A stretch of 64,000 bases of DNA from Sphingomonas sp. Root710. GTDB taxonomy: Bacteria; Pseudomonadota; Alphaproteobacteria; Sphingomonadales; Sphingomonadaceae. The position numbers were made by a program, and so were the translations under genes. This document shows positions 18,507 through 28,888 of the stretch, piece after piece (within the stretch, counting starts at the first letter, position 1; the number at the start of each line of letters is the position of its first letter). The notes beneath the pieces were generated by a model, which saw nothing but the letters and a program-made list of their open reading frames with translations, was not told the origin of the DNA and searched no databases. The stretch covers positions 815,933 through 879,932 of the forward strand of contig NZ_LMIB01000001.1 in assembly GCF_001429065.1 (NCBI RefSeq), read 5' to 3'.

Positions 18507-19951
18507 CAGGCGGCTCCCCCCGGACCCGCGAGGATCAGGCTGTCCTTGGTGCCGCCGCCCTGGCTCGAATTGACGACCAGCGACCCTTCGCGCAGCGCGA
18601 CGCGGGTCAGGCCGCCCGGGGTGACGGTGACACCCTTGGCGCCCGACAGGACGAAAGGCCGGAAATCGACGTGGCGCGGCGCGACACCGCTTTCGGTCAG
18701 CGTCGGCACCGTCGACAACGCGAGCGTCGGCTGCGCTATATAGCGCTGCGGTTCGGCGATCAGCGCGGCGCGAAACTCTTCGATCTGCGCCCTCGTCGCG
18801 GTTGGCCCGACCAGCATGCCATAGCCACCCGATCCGTCGACCAGCTTGACCACCAGCTTGTCGAGATTTTCCAGCGTGTATTGGAGCGCGTCGGCCTCAC
18901 GGCAGCGATAGGTCTCGACATTGGGAAGCTTCGCGTCGCCACCCGAATAATATTTCACGATCTCCGGCATATAGCTGTAGATCGCCTTATCGTCGGCGAT
19001 GCCGGTGCCCGGCGCGTTCACCAGCGCTACATTGCCCGCCATATAGGCCGCGATGATGCCCGGCACGCCGAGCAGCGAATCCGGCTTGAACACCAGCGGA
19101 TCGAGATAATCGTCGTCGATCCGGCGATAGATGACGTCGACCTGGACGCGGCCTTCGATCGTCCGCATCCACACCTTGTCGTCGTCGACTTCCAGATCGG
19201 CGGCCTCGACCAGCTCGATCCCCATCGAATCGGCGAGGAAGCTGTGCTCGTAAAAGGCTGAATTGAAATGGCCCGGGGTCAGCAGCACGCAGGTCGCCTC
19301 CGCGCCGCGCGATCGAGGCGAGACCGACTGCAGCGTTTCGAGCAGCGCGTCGGGATAGCTGTCGATCGGCTTGACGTCGAACTGCTCGAACAGTTCGGGG
19401 CAGAGCCGCAGCATCGCCTCGCGATTTTCGAGCATGTAGGAAACGCCAGACGGTGTGCGGGCATTGTCCTCCAGCACCCAGAATTCGTCGGGCCCGGTGC
19501 GGACCAGGTCGATGCCGCAGATATGCGCGAAGACGCCGTGCGGCGGTCTGGCGCCCGCAAGCATGGGGCGGAATTGCGGATTGGCAAGGATCAGTTCCTC
19601 GGGGACGATCTTGTCCTTGAGGATCTTCCGTTCGCCATAGACGTCGGTGAGGAAGGCATTGATCGCCTCGACGCGCTGGACGAGGCCCTCGGACAGGCTG
19701 GCCCATTCCCCGGCGGTGAATATGCGGGGTACGATGTCGAACGGGATGATTCGCTCGGCGGACTCCTCTTCGCCATAGACCGCGAAGGTGATGCCCAATT
19801 GCCGGAACGCCGCTTCGGCGGCCTTTTGCCTGCGATCGAGCTCGCTGGCCGGGGTGGTTTCTATCCATTGGGAAAGCCGGGCGAATTCGGGCCGTCCTGC
19901 CGGATCGCCCGGGGTGCCCCGGATTTCGTCGAAAGCGCCTGCCCCTGCCAT
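18506..19951 (-). CDS. Circularly permuted type-2 ATP-grasp protein
   Basis: A 481-residue protein of the DUF404/DUF407 family, a circularly permuted ATP-grasp ligase. Recognisable segments: FAHICGIDLVRTGPDEFWVLEDNART, read here in parts as GIDLVRTGPDEFWVLEDN and SGVSYMLENREAM; VYRRIDDD-type acidic metal-site segment (DVIYRRIDDDYLDP); NAPGTGIADDKAIYSYMP; and KLVDGSGGYGMLVGP near the ATP site. ATP-grasp enzymes join carboxylates to amines through acyl-phosphates. First gene of the trio, so I infer a small peptide ligation or modification pathway. No precursor peptide gene is visible next to it. Confidence 0.9.
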   Translation of the reverse strand: MAGAGAFDEIRGTPGDPAGRPEFARLSQWIETTPASELDRRQKAAEAAFRQLGITFAVYGEEESAERIIPFDIVPRIFTAGEWASLSEGLVQRVEAINAFLTDVYGERKILKDKIVPEELILANPQFRPMLAGARPPHGVFAHICGIDLVRTGPDEFWVLEDNARTPSGVSYMLENREAMLRLCPELFEQFDVKPIDSYPDALLETLQSVSPRSRGAEATCVLLTPGHFNSAFYEHSFLADSMGIELVEAADLEVDDDKVWMRTIEGRVQVDVIYRRIDDDYLDPLVFKPDSLLGVPGIIAAYMAGNVALVNAPGTGIADDKAIYSYMPEIVKYYSGGDAKLPNVETYRCREADALQYTLENLDKLVVKLVDGSGGYGMLVGPTATRAQIEEFRAALIAEPQRYIAQPTLALSTVPTLTESGVAPRHVDFRPFVLSGAKGVTVTPGGLTRVALREGSLVVNSSQGGGTKDSLILAGPGGAA

Positions 19952-20099
19952 ATCGCTCCGTTATCAGCCTGATCGACAAGCCCGATGGTGCATCGCTTCG
20001 CTGCGCTGCACAAGAGGCTTTGCGAGAGAGATTGTTTCGCCGGAAACTATACCCCCCCGCGGCGCTAAACGCTGCCAGATGGAGCCGGGTTCCTCGGCC

Positions 20100-22148
20100 T
20101 CAACCGGGCTTGACCTTGCCGAGATAGGAGGACAGCCGGTTGCGGGTTACGCCACGCGCCTTCGCGGGGTTGAGCATGTCATATACCACCGCATTTTCGA
20201 GCACCTTCTGGACATAACCGCGGGTCTCGGTGAATGGGATCGCTTCGACCCATTCGACCACGTCGACGCCGGGCAGGCGCGGGTCGCCATTGGCGCGGAT
20301 GAACTTGTTCACATTGCCGGGCCCGGCATTGTAGCTCGCGATCGCGAGGACGTAGTTGCCGCCATAATAGGTCAACATCCGGTCGAAGAAGGCCGATCCG
20401 AGCATGACGTTATAGCCGATGTCGGTGAGTTTGGCGGGGTCATGGTCGAGGCCGAGCTTGCCCGCCTGCTCGCGCGCGGTGGCGGGCATGAGCTGCATCA
20501 GCCCGCGCGCGCCGGTGCGGCTCGTCGCCTGCCGGTCGAACTGGCTTTCCTGGCGGCTGATCGCATGGATCAGCGTCCAGTGGCTTGCCATCGCCGGCGG
20601 CACGGGCACCTCGGGGAAGCCGATCCGCAGCGGATCGGGCGTGCCGCTGGTGCGCGCGGCGCGCGACACCATTACGCCGAGATCGGGCCGGTCGATCGAT
20701 TTGGCGAGCTCGCCCGCCAATATGTGATCGCTGTCGGTCTTCGCGTTGGCGGCGATCAGCCGGATGAAGGCGGTCTGGTCCTGCCAGGACCCCGTCCGCC
20801 CGAGAAGTCGGGCTGCGCGGACCACCTCGCTTGCCTCGAACGCTGCGCGTTCGGTCGCCGACACCGCGCCGCGCGCGGGCTCGGGCGGCAGGACGAGATC
20901 GCGTCCCAGCCGCTCGGCGGCGAGCTGGCCATAATATTGGTCGATATGCGGCGCAGCCTGGGCGAGGTAGCTTTGCGCCCAGTCGGGCTTGCCGCCGCGT
21001 TCGGCGGCACGGGCGGCCCAGTACCAGCCCTTGGTCTGGGTGCCCGGCGTCTGCGCGGCGCGGGCATAGCGATCGAACATCGCCATCGCGTCGTCATAGC
21101 GGGCGAGCTTGTCGAGCGCGACGCGGCCCGCGAGCCACACCAGACTCGTATAGTCGTCACGCTCGGCGAAGGGGCGGTCGCGGACCCTGGTGCCCGGCGG
21201 AAAGGCCTGTTCGGCATGTTTGGCGATGGCCAAAGCCATGTCATATTGGCCGTCGGCGTTCGCCGCCTGCGCGAAGCTCAGCAGGTTGTCGAGGAAATAG
21301 GCGGTGTCGAACGGGGGGCTGGTGAGGTCGCGCGACTTGCCGAGCCAGATGCGCGCTCCCACGCTGTCGCCGCGATCGCGCAGATAGCGGGCGCGCTCGA
21401 TCATATAGCCGGGATCATGGTTGACCGCGTCGCCGGCCGCCGCGATTCGCGCGTCGACGTCGGCGTCGTTGCGCAGCAACGCCAGCCGCGCGGCGAACAG
21501 CGCCTGCTTCGATGGCGATACATTGGCGATCTGCCGCGCGGCCGGCGTGGTGGCGCGATCGAGCAGCAATCTTTCCATCCGCCGGTCATGGTCGGCGCGG
21601 GTCATCGTCGATCCGAAGCGCGCCATCAGCCGGGCTTCATCGTCGGTGGAGAGGCCCCGCGTCGTCCAGGCGCCCGCCGCGTTGCTGCGCGCCTCGGCGG
21701 TGCGGCCGGTCGCCGCCAGCGCCTCTGCATAGCGCGCCTGGCCTGCGGCGGTCAGCGGGGCGAAGCCGGTGAAGAAACGCACCACGAGCGCCGGATCATA
21801 ATTGTTCGGGTCGATTCGCCGCTCGGCCGCCCGGCGCATCGCCGACTCGCCCGGCCAGCCGGGGTGGGCGATCAGGAAAGCGGCATAATCCTTGAATGGC
21901 AGCGAATCGCTCTGCTGGAGGCGCCGCCACTCGGCGATCACCCCCTGCAGCACGTCCTCGCGCCAGGCCGGCGCGGCGGCCACGGGGGATTTCAGCGCGC
22001 TGGGCGACGGTATTTCGGGCGCGACCGTCGCCGCGATCGCCGCGGTGGAGACCAGCAAGGCGGCTCCTGCAAAAAGACGCCGACTCCGGCTGGACAGGGG
22101 CGGGTGCCCGAACCTATTGGGCGCAGTCGTTTCTCGGACAGACTTCAT
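20100..22148 (-). CDS. Soluble lytic murein transglycosylase (Slt-type)
   Basis: A 682-residue periplasmic enzyme that cleaves peptidoglycan glycan strands to give 1,6-anhydro ends. After a signal peptide (LFAGAALLVSTAAIA) comes a long superhelical alpha-repeat region, then a C-terminal SLT domain: the catalytic glutamate in ISRQESQFD, followed by GARGLMQLMPATA and IASYNAGPGNV. I start at ATG 22148 (MKSVRETTA); the frame stays open further but that would run into the divergent dapA gene. Only 46 bp separate it from dapA, so the two promoters overlap or abut. Confidence 0.93.
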   Translation of the reverse strand: MKSVRETTAPNRFGHPPLSSRSRRLFAGAALLVSTAAIAATVAPEIPSPSALKSPVAAAPAWREDVLQGVIAEWRRLQQSDSLPFKDYAAFLIAHPGWPGESAMRRAAERRIDPNNYDPALVVRFFTGFAPLTAAGQARYAEALAATGRTAEARSNAAGAWTTRGLSTDDEARLMARFGSTMTRADHDRRMERLLLDRATTPAARQIANVSPSKQALFAARLALLRNDADVDARIAAAGDAVNHDPGYMIERARYLRDRGDSVGARIWLGKSRDLTSPPFDTAYFLDNLLSFAQAANADGQYDMALAIAKHAEQAFPPGTRVRDRPFAERDDYTSLVWLAGRVALDKLARYDDAMAMFDRYARAAQTPGTQTKGWYWAARAAERGGKPDWAQSYLAQAAPHIDQYYGQLAAERLGRDLVLPPEPARGAVSATERAAFEASEVVRAARLLGRTGSWQDQTAFIRLIAANAKTDSDHILAGELAKSIDRPDLGVMVSRAARTSGTPDPLRIGFPEVPVPPAMASHWTLIHAISRQESQFDRQATSRTGARGLMQLMPATAREQAGKLGLDHDPAKLTDIGYNVMLGSAFFDRMLTYYGGNYVLAIASYNAGPGNVNKFIRANGDPRLPGVDVVEWVEAIPFTETRGYVQKVLENAVVYDMLNPAKARGVTRNRLSSYLGKVKPG

Positions 22149-22194
22149 TGCGCCATTATGGCCCTCGAAGTGCTCCAGGTGAAGGGAGAGCGTG

Positions 22195-23070
22195 ATGTTC
22201 AGCGGGTCGATACCAGCCCTTGTGACGCCGTTTCGCGACGGAGCGTTCGACGAGAAACTTTTTCGCGGCTTCGTCGACTGGCAGATCGCCGAGGGATCGA
22301 GCGCGCTGGTGCCCTGCGGCACGACCGGCGAAAGCGCCACAATGTCGATCGAGGAGCACAATCATGTCGTGCGGGTCTGCATCGAGCAGACCGCCGGCCG
22401 GGTGCCGGTGATCGCGGGCTGCGGATCGAACGACACCGCGGTCGCGCTCGAGCATATGCGGTCCGCCCAGGCGGCGGGCGCGGATGCGGCGCTGGTGGTG
22501 CTGCCTTATTACAATCGCCCGAACCAGGACGGCCTGCTGCTGCATTTCGGTCATTTGGCCGAACATTGCGACCTGCCGATCATCGTCTACAACGTGCCCG
22601 CACGCACCGTGACGGACATTCAGCCCGAAACGCTGGGCAAGCTCGCCGAGATCAAGACGATCATCGGCATCAAGGACGCGACCGGCAAAATGGAGCGCGT
22701 CTCGGCGCAGCGCCTGCATTGCGGCCCCGATTTCTGCCAGCTGTCGGGCAATGACGACACCGCGCTCGCGTTCAATGCGTCGGGCGGTGCCGGCTGCATC
22801 TCGGTGACCGCCAATGTCGCGCCGAAGCTGTGCGCCGAGTTCCAGCAGGCCTGCGCCGAAGCCCGGTGGAGCGACGCGCTCGCCTATCAGGACAAACTTT
22901 TTCCGCTGCACAGCGCGCTGTTCACCGACGCGTCGCCGGGGCCCGTTAAATATGCGCTGACCCGCACCTATGCCGATTTCCCGGCGGAACTGCGCATGCC
23001 GATGACCTGGCCGTCCGAAGCCAGCCGCAAGGCGGTCGACGCGGCGCTCGCCCATGCGGGGGTTTCGTGA
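22195..23070 (+). CDS. dapA: 4-Hydroxy-tetrahydrodipicolinate synthase
   Basis: A 291-residue (beta/alpha)8 aldolase that condenses pyruvate with aspartate semialdehyde, the first committed step to diaminopimelate and lysine. Motifs: PALVTPFRDG, the substrate loop VPCGTTGESATMS, PYYNRPNQDG, VYNVPARTVTD and the Schiff-base lysine in IIGIKDATGK (Lys160). AAGGGAGAG lies four bases before ATG 22195; a GTG one codon earlier is too close to it. It has an independent promoter divergent from the slt gene. Confidence 0.96.
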   Translation: MFSGSIPALVTPFRDGAFDEKLFRGFVDWQIAEGSSALVPCGTTGESATMSIEEHNHVVRVCIEQTAGRVPVIAGCGSNDTAVALEHMRSAQAAGADAALVVLPYYNRPNQDGLLLHFGHLAEHCDLPIIVYNVPARTVTDIQPETLGKLAEIKTIIGIKDATGKMERVSAQRLHCGPDFCQLSGNDDTALAFNASGGAGCISVTANVAPKLCAEFQQACAEARWSDALAYQDKLFPLHSALFTDASPGPVKYALTRTYADFPAELRMPMTWPSEASRKAVDAALAHAGVS

Positions 23071-23155
23071 GGCGCAACGAATCCCTATGTGATGTTCCTT
23101 CATTTCGTTCGGGGTCGCTCGGGACGAACCTTCAGCTTTTGCGTTAGACATATTC

Positions 23156-23638
23156 ATGGTTCGCCCACGCCCCGCCGAGTTCGAGAAGAAGAAGGTCGTC
23201 GCCGAGAACCGGCGCGCCCGCTTCGAATATTTCCTCGAGGAGTTCTTCGAGGCCGGCATCGCGCTGACCGGGACCGAGGTGAAGTCGCTGCGCTTCGGCG
23301 AGGGATCGATCGCCGAAAGCTATGCCGAGGTGAAGGGCGAGCAGGTCTGGCTGGTCAATTCGAACGTGCCCGAATTCAGCCATGGCAACCGCTTCAACCA
23401 TGAGCCGAAGCGCCCCCGCAAGCTGCTGCTGCACCAGCGCGAGATCGACAAGATGCGCAACGCGGTGGCGCGCGAAGGCATGACGCTGATCCCGCTGTCG
23501 ATATATTTCAACGGACGGGGCAGGGCGAAGGTCGAACTGGCGCTCGCCAAGGGCAAGAAGCTGCACGACAAGCGCGAGACCGAAAAGGCCCGCGACTGGA
23601 AGCGTGAGCAGGGCCGCCTGCTGAGAGAAAGAGGCTGA
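23156..23638 (+). CDS. smpB: SsrA-binding protein SmpB
   Basis: A 160-residue RNA-binding protein that brings tmRNA to stalled ribosomes. It shows the family core: [34 protein letters not shown]-like [47 protein letters not shown] and the basic C-tail [13 protein letters not shown]. The stop overlaps the DUF2062 start as TGATG. The conserved dapA-smpB adjacency is common in alphaproteobacteria. Confidence 0.96.
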   Translation: MVRPRPAEFEKKKVVAENRRARFEYFLEEFFEAGIALTGTEVKSLRFGEGSIAESYAEVKGEQVWLVNSNVPEFSHGNRFNHEPKRPRKLLLHQREIDKMRNAVAREGMTLIPLSIYFNGRGRAKVELALAKGKKLHDKRETEKARDWKREQGRLLRERG

Positions 23639-24213
23639 TGTTCGACAGCATCGGCAATTGGTGGCGCAAGAACGCACCCACCCGGGAATCGCTGGAAGAG
23701 GTGCGCTGGCTGCGCCCCTTCGCGCATCGCGTGCTCGAACCGTCGCTATGGCGCTTCACCCGCCGCTCGGTGCCGCGGGGTGTGGCGCTTGGGCTGATCG
23801 TCGGAATCTTCCTGATGATACCGGGGCTGCAGATCATCGGTGCGGCGCTGCTGGCGCTGCCCTGCCGTGCGAATGTGCCGATCGCAGTTGCGATGACCTT
23901 CCTGTCCAATCCTGCGACCACGCCGTTCATCCTGTATCTCTCACTGATCGTCGGAAACCACTTCGTCCATTCGACTGCCGACCTCGGCACCGTGACGATG
24001 ATGATCGATCATGGCGCCAGCCTTGCCGAATGGGCGGCCTGGGCGGCGTCCTCCGCCGCGCCCGCGCTGATCGCGGGGCTGTTCGTGATCTCGGTGGTCA
24101 CGGCAGCGGTCGGCTATCTCCTGTCTGGTTGCCTCTGGAAGGCCTGGATTTCGCGGAAATGGCATCTGCGCGAACGTCATCGCGCCGAGCGGGCGGCCCA
24201 GCCCGAGGGTTGA
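23638..24213 (+). CDS. DUF2062 membrane protein
   Basis: A 191-residue inner-membrane protein of the DUF2062 family. It has a hydrophilic N-terminus (VRWLRPFAHRVLEPSLW), then membrane segments around residues 45-75 and 125-165, with the family's RSVPRGVALGLIVGIFLMI and FLSNPATTPFILYL motifs. No function is established. It is translationally coupled to smpB (TGATG), which suggests shared expression but not necessarily a shared role. Confidence 0.85.
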   Translation: MFDSIGNWWRKNAPTRESLEEVRWLRPFAHRVLEPSLWRFTRRSVPRGVALGLIVGIFLMIPGLQIIGAALLALPCRANVPIAVAMTFLSNPATTPFILYLSLIVGNHFVHSTADLGTVTMMIDHGASLAEWAAWAASSAAPALIAGLFVISVVTAAVGYLLSGCLWKAWISRKWHLRERHRAERAAQPEG

Positions 24214-24271
24214 TCCTGACAGCGTTGATGGTAAGCCAACCGTCATAGTCAGATCATACACCGAGGTTTCC

Positions 24272-26305
24272 ATGAAATATTTCCTGATCGCCCTTGCGGC
24301 GAGCAGCATGATCGTTCCCGTCACGATGACGGCGGCGAAGGGCCCGTCCGCACATTCGCCAGCCAAGCCGACCTATGGCAACTTCGGCTTCGATACCGCG
24401 GGCATGGACCGGAGCGTCAAACCGGGCCAGGATTTCTATGAGTTCGCCAACGGCAACTGGGCCAAGTCGACGCCGATCCCGGCTGACCGCTCCAATTTCG
24501 GCATGTTCACCGTGCTCGATGATCTCTCGACCCAGCGCAGCCATGAGATATTGGAAAAGGCCGCCGCCGCACCAGGCAGCCGAATGGGCGACTTCTACGC
24601 GAGCTTCATGGACGAGCAGGCGGCGGACCGCGCCGGTATCACGCCGCTGAAGCCGACGCTCGACGCGATCAAGGCGCTTGACGGCAAGACTGCAGTGGCT
24701 GCCAAGATGGGCGATTTGCTGCGCATCGGCATGGCGACGCCGTTCCGCATTTATGTCGATCAGGACGATAAGGACCCCGACAGCTATATCGTCCAGATGC
24801 GCCAGCGCGGCCTGGGCATGCCCGACCGCGACTATTATCTGAAGACCGATGCGGAGATCGCCAAGACCCGTGCCGCCTATCAGGATTATGTCGCCCGGCT
24901 GTTGACGATGGCGGGCGAGCCGAACGGGGCCGAGCGCGCCGCGAAAGTGCTCGCCTTCGAAACCCAGCTGGCGACGGTGCAGTGGACCCGCGTCGACAGC
25001 CGCGACAGCACCAAGACCTACAACAAGTGGCAGCGCGCCGATTTCGCGCGCAACGCGCCCGGCTTCGACTGGGACGCCTATTTCAAGGCGGCGGGGATCG
25101 ATGGCCAGGGGGCCATTCTGGTCGCGCAGCCCACAGCCTTCACGGGTATGGCGCAGGCGATCGGGGCCGCGCCGATCGACGTGCTCAAGGATTATCTGCT
25201 CGTCGCGGCGCTCAACGCCGAAGCCCCCTATCTGTCGAAGCCCTTCGTCGACGCCGAGTTCGCGTTCAACCAGACGGTGCTGTCGGGCACGCCCGAGATC
25301 CAGAAGCGGTGGAAGCGCGGTGTGACGCTGGTCAAGGACCTGATCGGCGAGGACCTCGGCCAGGAATATGTGAAGCTCTATTTCACGCCCGAAACCAAGG
25401 CGGCCGCCGACGAGCTGGTCCGCAACGTCATCGCCGCGATGGGCAAGCGGATCGACGGGTTGCGCTGGATGTCGGCGGAGACCAAGGTCAAGGCGCGCGC
25501 CAAGCTGGCGGCATTCACACCCAAGATCGGCTATCCCAGCAAGTGGCGGGACTATTCGGCGCTGGAGATCAGGCGCGGCGATCTGCTCGGCAATGTGATG
25601 CGCGCCCAGGCCTTCGAATGGCAGCGCGGCCTCGACAAGCTCGGCAAGCCGATCGACCGCACCGAATGGCAGATGACGCCGATGGAAATCAACGCCTACG
25701 CCAATTTCGGAATGAACGAGATCGTTTTCCCGGCCGCTATCCTGCAGCCGCCTTTCTTCGATCCGCATGCCGATCAGGCGGTCAACTATGGCGGCATCGG
25801 CGCGGTGATCGGCCACGAGATCAGCCATCATTTCGACGATCAGGGCGCGAAATACGACATGCACGGCCGGCTGTCCGACTGGTGGACGGCCGAAGACGTC
25901 AAGCGCTTCGGCGCGCTGACCAATCAGGTCGTCAAACAATATGACGCTTATGAACCGCTGCCGGGCATGCATGTCCAGGGGGCGCTGACCCAGGGGGAGA
26001 ATATCGCCGATCTCGCCGGCCTCACCGTCGCCTATGAGGCCTATCATATGGCGTTGAAGGGCAGGAAGGCGCCGGTCCTCGACGGTTTCACCGGAGACCA
26101 GCGCTTCTATCTGGGCTGGGCGCAGGTGTGGCGGCGCAACTATCGCGAGGCCAATCTCCGCCAGCGGCTGCTGACCGACCCGCATTCGCCCTCGGTCCAG
26201 CGCAGCTGGGTGGTTCGCAATCTGGACCCTTTCTATCCGGCCTATGACGTCAAGGCGGGCGAGGCGATGTATCTCGCCCCGGCCGATCGCATCCGGATCT
26301 GGTGA
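24272..26305 (+). CDS. M13-family zinc metallopeptidase (neprilysin/PepO-like)
   Basis: A 677-residue secreted endopeptidase. A signal peptide covers about the first 22 residues (ending TMTAAKG), then the N-terminal M13 domain (DFYEFANGNWAK) and the catalytic domain with HEISHHFDDQG (zinc ligands His515 and His519, Glu516 catalytic) and the third-ligand motif ENIADLAGLTVAYEAY. NAYANFGMNEIVFPA is the substrate-backbone-binding motif. Length is normal for the family. Probably periplasmic, cleaving oligopeptides. Confidence 0.94.
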   Translation: MKYFLIALAASSMIVPVTMTAAKGPSAHSPAKPTYGNFGFDTAGMDRSVKPGQDFYEFANGNWAKSTPIPADRSNFGMFTVLDDLSTQRSHEILEKAAAAPGSRMGDFYASFMDEQAADRAGITPLKPTLDAIKALDGKTAVAAKMGDLLRIGMATPFRIYVDQDDKDPDSYIVQMRQRGLGMPDRDYYLKTDAEIAKTRAAYQDYVARLLTMAGEPNGAERAAKVLAFETQLATVQWTRVDSRDSTKTYNKWQRADFARNAPGFDWDAYFKAAGIDGQGAILVAQPTAFTGMAQAIGAAPIDVLKDYLLVAALNAEAPYLSKPFVDAEFAFNQTVLSGTPEIQKRWKRGVTLVKDLIGEDLGQEYVKLYFTPETKAAADELVRNVIAAMGKRIDGLRWMSAETKVKARAKLAAFTPKIGYPSKWRDYSALEIRRGDLLGNVMRAQAFEWQRGLDKLGKPIDRTEWQMTPMEINAYANFGMNEIVFPAAILQPPFFDPHADQAVNYGGIGAVIGHEISHHFDDQGAKYDMHGRLSDWWTAEDVKRFGALTNQVVKQYDAYEPLPGMHVQGALTQGENIADLAGLTVAYEAYHMALKGRKAPVLDGFTGDQRFYLGWAQVWRRNYREANLRQRLLTDPHSPSVQRSWVVRNLDPFYPAYDVKAGEAMYLAPADRIRIW

Positions 26306-26348
26306 AGCCCGCTTGACGAGGCCATGGGGGCGGGGGGACAAGGCGGCC

Positions 26349-28772
26349 ATGCCGACTTCGCTCCCCGCCACGACCATGTCCGCTTCATCCGGGCGCGTGG
26401 TGCTGAATGCCCTGCTCGGATTGCTGACGCTGGTCGCCTCGGTGGGCATGGCGGGCATGATCTGGGGCGCGACCGACAATCTCCTGGTCGCGGGCCTGTT
26501 CATGCTCGCCTTCTGCCTGGGCATCGGCATGATCCTGCTGGTCGCGATGATTCGCGCCCAGATCCATGTCCGCCCCGTCCGGCAGACCGATATCGGCTTG
26601 TTGCGCGGCAGCATCGAGGATGCGGAGACGGCGATCGCGATCACTGGGCCGGGCGGGGAGCTGATCTGCGCCAATCGGCCGTTCGAAGCATGGTTCGGCG
26701 GCCTGCCGGTGCCGCCGCAACTGCCCCTCGAACTCGACGTCCGGACCCGGCTCGCCGCCGCCGCTGTGGCGGCCCGGCGCGATGGGCGCGCGGCGCTGTC
26801 CAAGGTGCAGACCGACCGTGGCTTCATCGACGTGATCGTGCGCCGCGCGGGTAATGAGGATGGCCACCTGGTGTGGCGCTTCCGCCGCTCGGGCCAGTTC
26901 GACAGTGTATCCGATATGGTGCGCATCCTGGGCAGCGACATCGGCCGGCGGATCGGCAGCGCCGGAGTGATGGCGGCGCTCGTCGACGGCAACGGTATCG
27001 GCATCGAGGCCAACCGCGTCTTCCTGCAGCGCGCTTTGGGATCCGCCGAAGCGCCGAGCGCAGGGTGGGCCTTCGCCGAACTGCTGCGCAGCGATGGCGA
27101 CGTCATCCGCCTTGCCGCCGATCCGGCCAGCGCCGATCCGGTGCGGCTGATCCAGATTCCGCTCGACGAGCAGAGCGCCGTTAATGCGACGCTTTTCCTG
27201 CTCCTCGACGAACCGGCGGGCGCCGCGGGCAGTGCCACCCGCGCGGCCGCGACCGGCGACCTTCACGCCCTGCTCGGCATGTTGCCGCTGGGCCTTGCCG
27301 TAGCCGAGCGCGATGGCCGGGTGTTGTTCATGAACGCGCCGTTCCGCCGGGCGGCGGGGCTGGGTCCCGACTCGGCGATCGTTTATCCGGGCGATCTGGT
27401 CGTCGAGGAGGACAAGGCGGCGGTGTCAGATGCCGTTCGCCGCTTCTCGGCGGGCCGCGGGTCGGCCAGCGACCTGTCGGTGCGGCTCAAGGCGCGGCCC
27501 GAGGAGAATGTCTCGCTCACCATCGCGGCGGCCAAGGGGCTGGGCAATGCCGCGGTTCTCCTCAGCCTCAAGGACAATAGCGAGGAATCGAAGCTGAAGC
27601 GCCAGGTGGCGCAGGCGATGAAGATGCAGGCGGTCGGCCAGCTTGCCGGCGGCGTCGCGCATGACTTCAACAATATCCTGACCGCGATCATCGGCCATTG
27701 CGACCTGATGACGATGCGCCACATTCCCGGCGACAGCGATTATGACGACATCCAGCAGATCAAGCATAATTCGAACCGCGCGGCGGCCCTGACCCGCCAG
27801 TTGCTGGCCTTTTCACGCCAGCAGACGCTGCGCCCGCAGATCCTGCAGATTCCCGACGTCATCTCGGAAATCTCAAACCTTCTCAAGCGGCTGCTTGGCG
27901 AGACGGTGCATCTCGAGGTCCGGCACGGCCGCAACCTCGGCACCGTGCGCGCCGATCCTGGGCAGCTGGAGCAGGTGATCGTCAACCTCGCGGTCAACGC
28001 GCGCGACGCCATGCCCGATGGCGGCACGCTGACGATCCAGACCTATGGCCTCTCCCAGGCCGACGTCCGGCGGCTCGGCATCGAGATCATGCCCGTCACC
28101 GAATATACCGCGATGAAGGTGACCGACACCGGCAGCGGCATCGCGCCTGATATCATCACCAAGATCTTCGAGCCCTTCTTCACCACGAAGGAGGTCGGCA
28201 AGGGCACCGGCCTCGGCCTGTCCACCGTCTACGGTATCGTCAAGCAGACCGGCGGGTTCATCTTCGCCGAGAGCGAGATCGGCAGGGGCACGAGCTTCGT
28301 CATCTATCTGCCGGTCCATGAGGCGCCGGCCAATGTCGCGGCCCCGCGCGCCGCGCCCAAGGAGGCCAGCCCCGAATTGTGGGGGACGGGCACGATCCTG
28401 CTGGTCGAGGACGAGGCGATGGTGCGCGCCGTCGCCGAGCGCGCGCTGGCACGGCAGGGCTACAAGATCCTCACCGCGACGAACGGGGAGGAGGGGCTGG
28501 AGGTGATAGAGGCGGGGACGGAGCCGATCGATCTCGTCATTTCCGATGTGGTGATGCCGACGATGGACGGCCCGACCATGGCCCGCGCCGCACGCGAGAA
28601 GCGGCCCGATCTGCCGATCATCTTCATGTCGGGCTATGCGGAGGAACAGCTGCGTAAGTCGATCGACCTCGAGAATATCGGCTTCCTGCCCAAGCCCTTC
28701 TCGGTCCAGCAGATCGGGCAGGCGGCGCGCGAGGCGCTCGCCGACCACGCACGCGCAGAGGCGGTCGGCTAG
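26349..28772 (+). CDS. cckA: Hybrid histidine kinase CckA
   Basis: An 807-residue hybrid kinase. Two transmembrane helices (about 17-37 and 44-68) are followed by PAS-like regions, a HisKA/HATPase core and a C-terminal receiver. The phospho-histidine is His438 in [14 protein letters not shown]; the ATP lid shows DTGSGIAPD and [17 protein letters not shown]; the receiver aspartate is Asp733 in VISDVVMP. CckA feeds phosphate through ChpT to CtrA and controls the cell cycle in alphaproteobacteria. The start at 26349 is chosen because the upstream open frame overlaps the M13 gene. recA and alaS follow, an order also known in Caulobacter's neighbourhood. Confidence 0.9.
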   Translation: MPTSLPATTMSASSGRVVLNALLGLLTLVASVGMAGMIWGATDNLLVAGLFMLAFCLGIGMILLVAMIRAQIHVRPVRQTDIGLLRGSIEDAETAIAITGPGGELICANRPFEAWFGGLPVPPQLPLELDVRTRLAAAAVAARRDGRAALSKVQTDRGFIDVIVRRAGNEDGHLVWRFRRSGQFDSVSDMVRILGSDIGRRIGSAGVMAALVDGNGIGIEANRVFLQRALGSAEAPSAGWAFAELLRSDGDVIRLAADPASADPVRLIQIPLDEQSAVNATLFLLLDEPAGAAGSATRAAATGDLHALLGMLPLGLAVAERDGRVLFMNAPFRRAAGLGPDSAIVYPGDLVVEEDKAAVSDAVRRFSAGRGSASDLSVRLKARPEENVSLTIAAAKGLGNAAVLLSLKDNSEESKLKRQVAQAMKMQAVGQLAGGVAHDFNNILTAIIGHCDLMTMRHIPGDSDYDDIQQIKHNSNRAAALTRQLLAFSRQQTLRPQILQIPDVISEISNLLKRLLGETVHLEVRHGRNLGTVRADPGQLEQVIVNLAVNARDAMPDGGTLTIQTYGLSQADVRRLGIEIMPVTEYTAMKVTDTGSGIAPDIITKIFEPFFTTKEVGKGTGLGLSTVYGIVKQTGGFIFAESEIGRGTSFVIYLPVHEAPANVAAPRAAPKEASPELWGTGTILLVEDEAMVRAVAERALARQGYKILTATNGEEGLEVIEAGTEPIDLVISDVVMPTMDGPTMARAAREKRPDLPIIFMSGYAEEQLRKSIDLENIGFLPKPFSVQQIGQAAREALADHARAEAVG

Positions 28773-28800
28773 CCTCCAAAGCCTGGAACAAACCACGAAT

Positions 28801-28838
28801 GTTTCCCTCTTGTTCTGATGGAACATTATGTGTACACA
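28801..28838 (+). promoter_or_regulatory. recA promoter with LexA (SOS) box
   Basis: The alphaproteobacterial LexA box is GTTC, seven bases, GTTC. Here GTTT (28801-28804) and GTTC (28812-28815) are seven bases apart, one mismatch from consensus. A possible -35 TTGTTC (28810-28815) overlaps the box, and TACACA (28833-28838) lies 17 bp further on as a -10. This fits LexA repression of recA. GTTC and GAAC also form a small palindrome at 28812-28824. Confidence 0.7.
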
Positions 28839-28888
28839 ACTTCCAGTTTGAACGTTCGGGTCACCCGATCTACGAGGGAGTGAACGCA

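Noticed and set aside
22149-22194. A lysine riboswitch before dapA
   Set aside because: Only 46 bp separate dapA from the divergent gene, too short for such an element, and no conserved core is visible.
19788-22754. A 988-codon open frame on the plus strand
   Set aside because: It lies antisense to the lytic transglycosylase and ATP-grasp genes, is rich in Arg/Ala/Gly with no domain, and reflects high GC third positions.
24254-27238. A 994-codon open frame on the minus strand
   Set aside because: It is antisense to the M13 peptidase and cckA, both clear genes; its composition shows no recognisable protein pattern.
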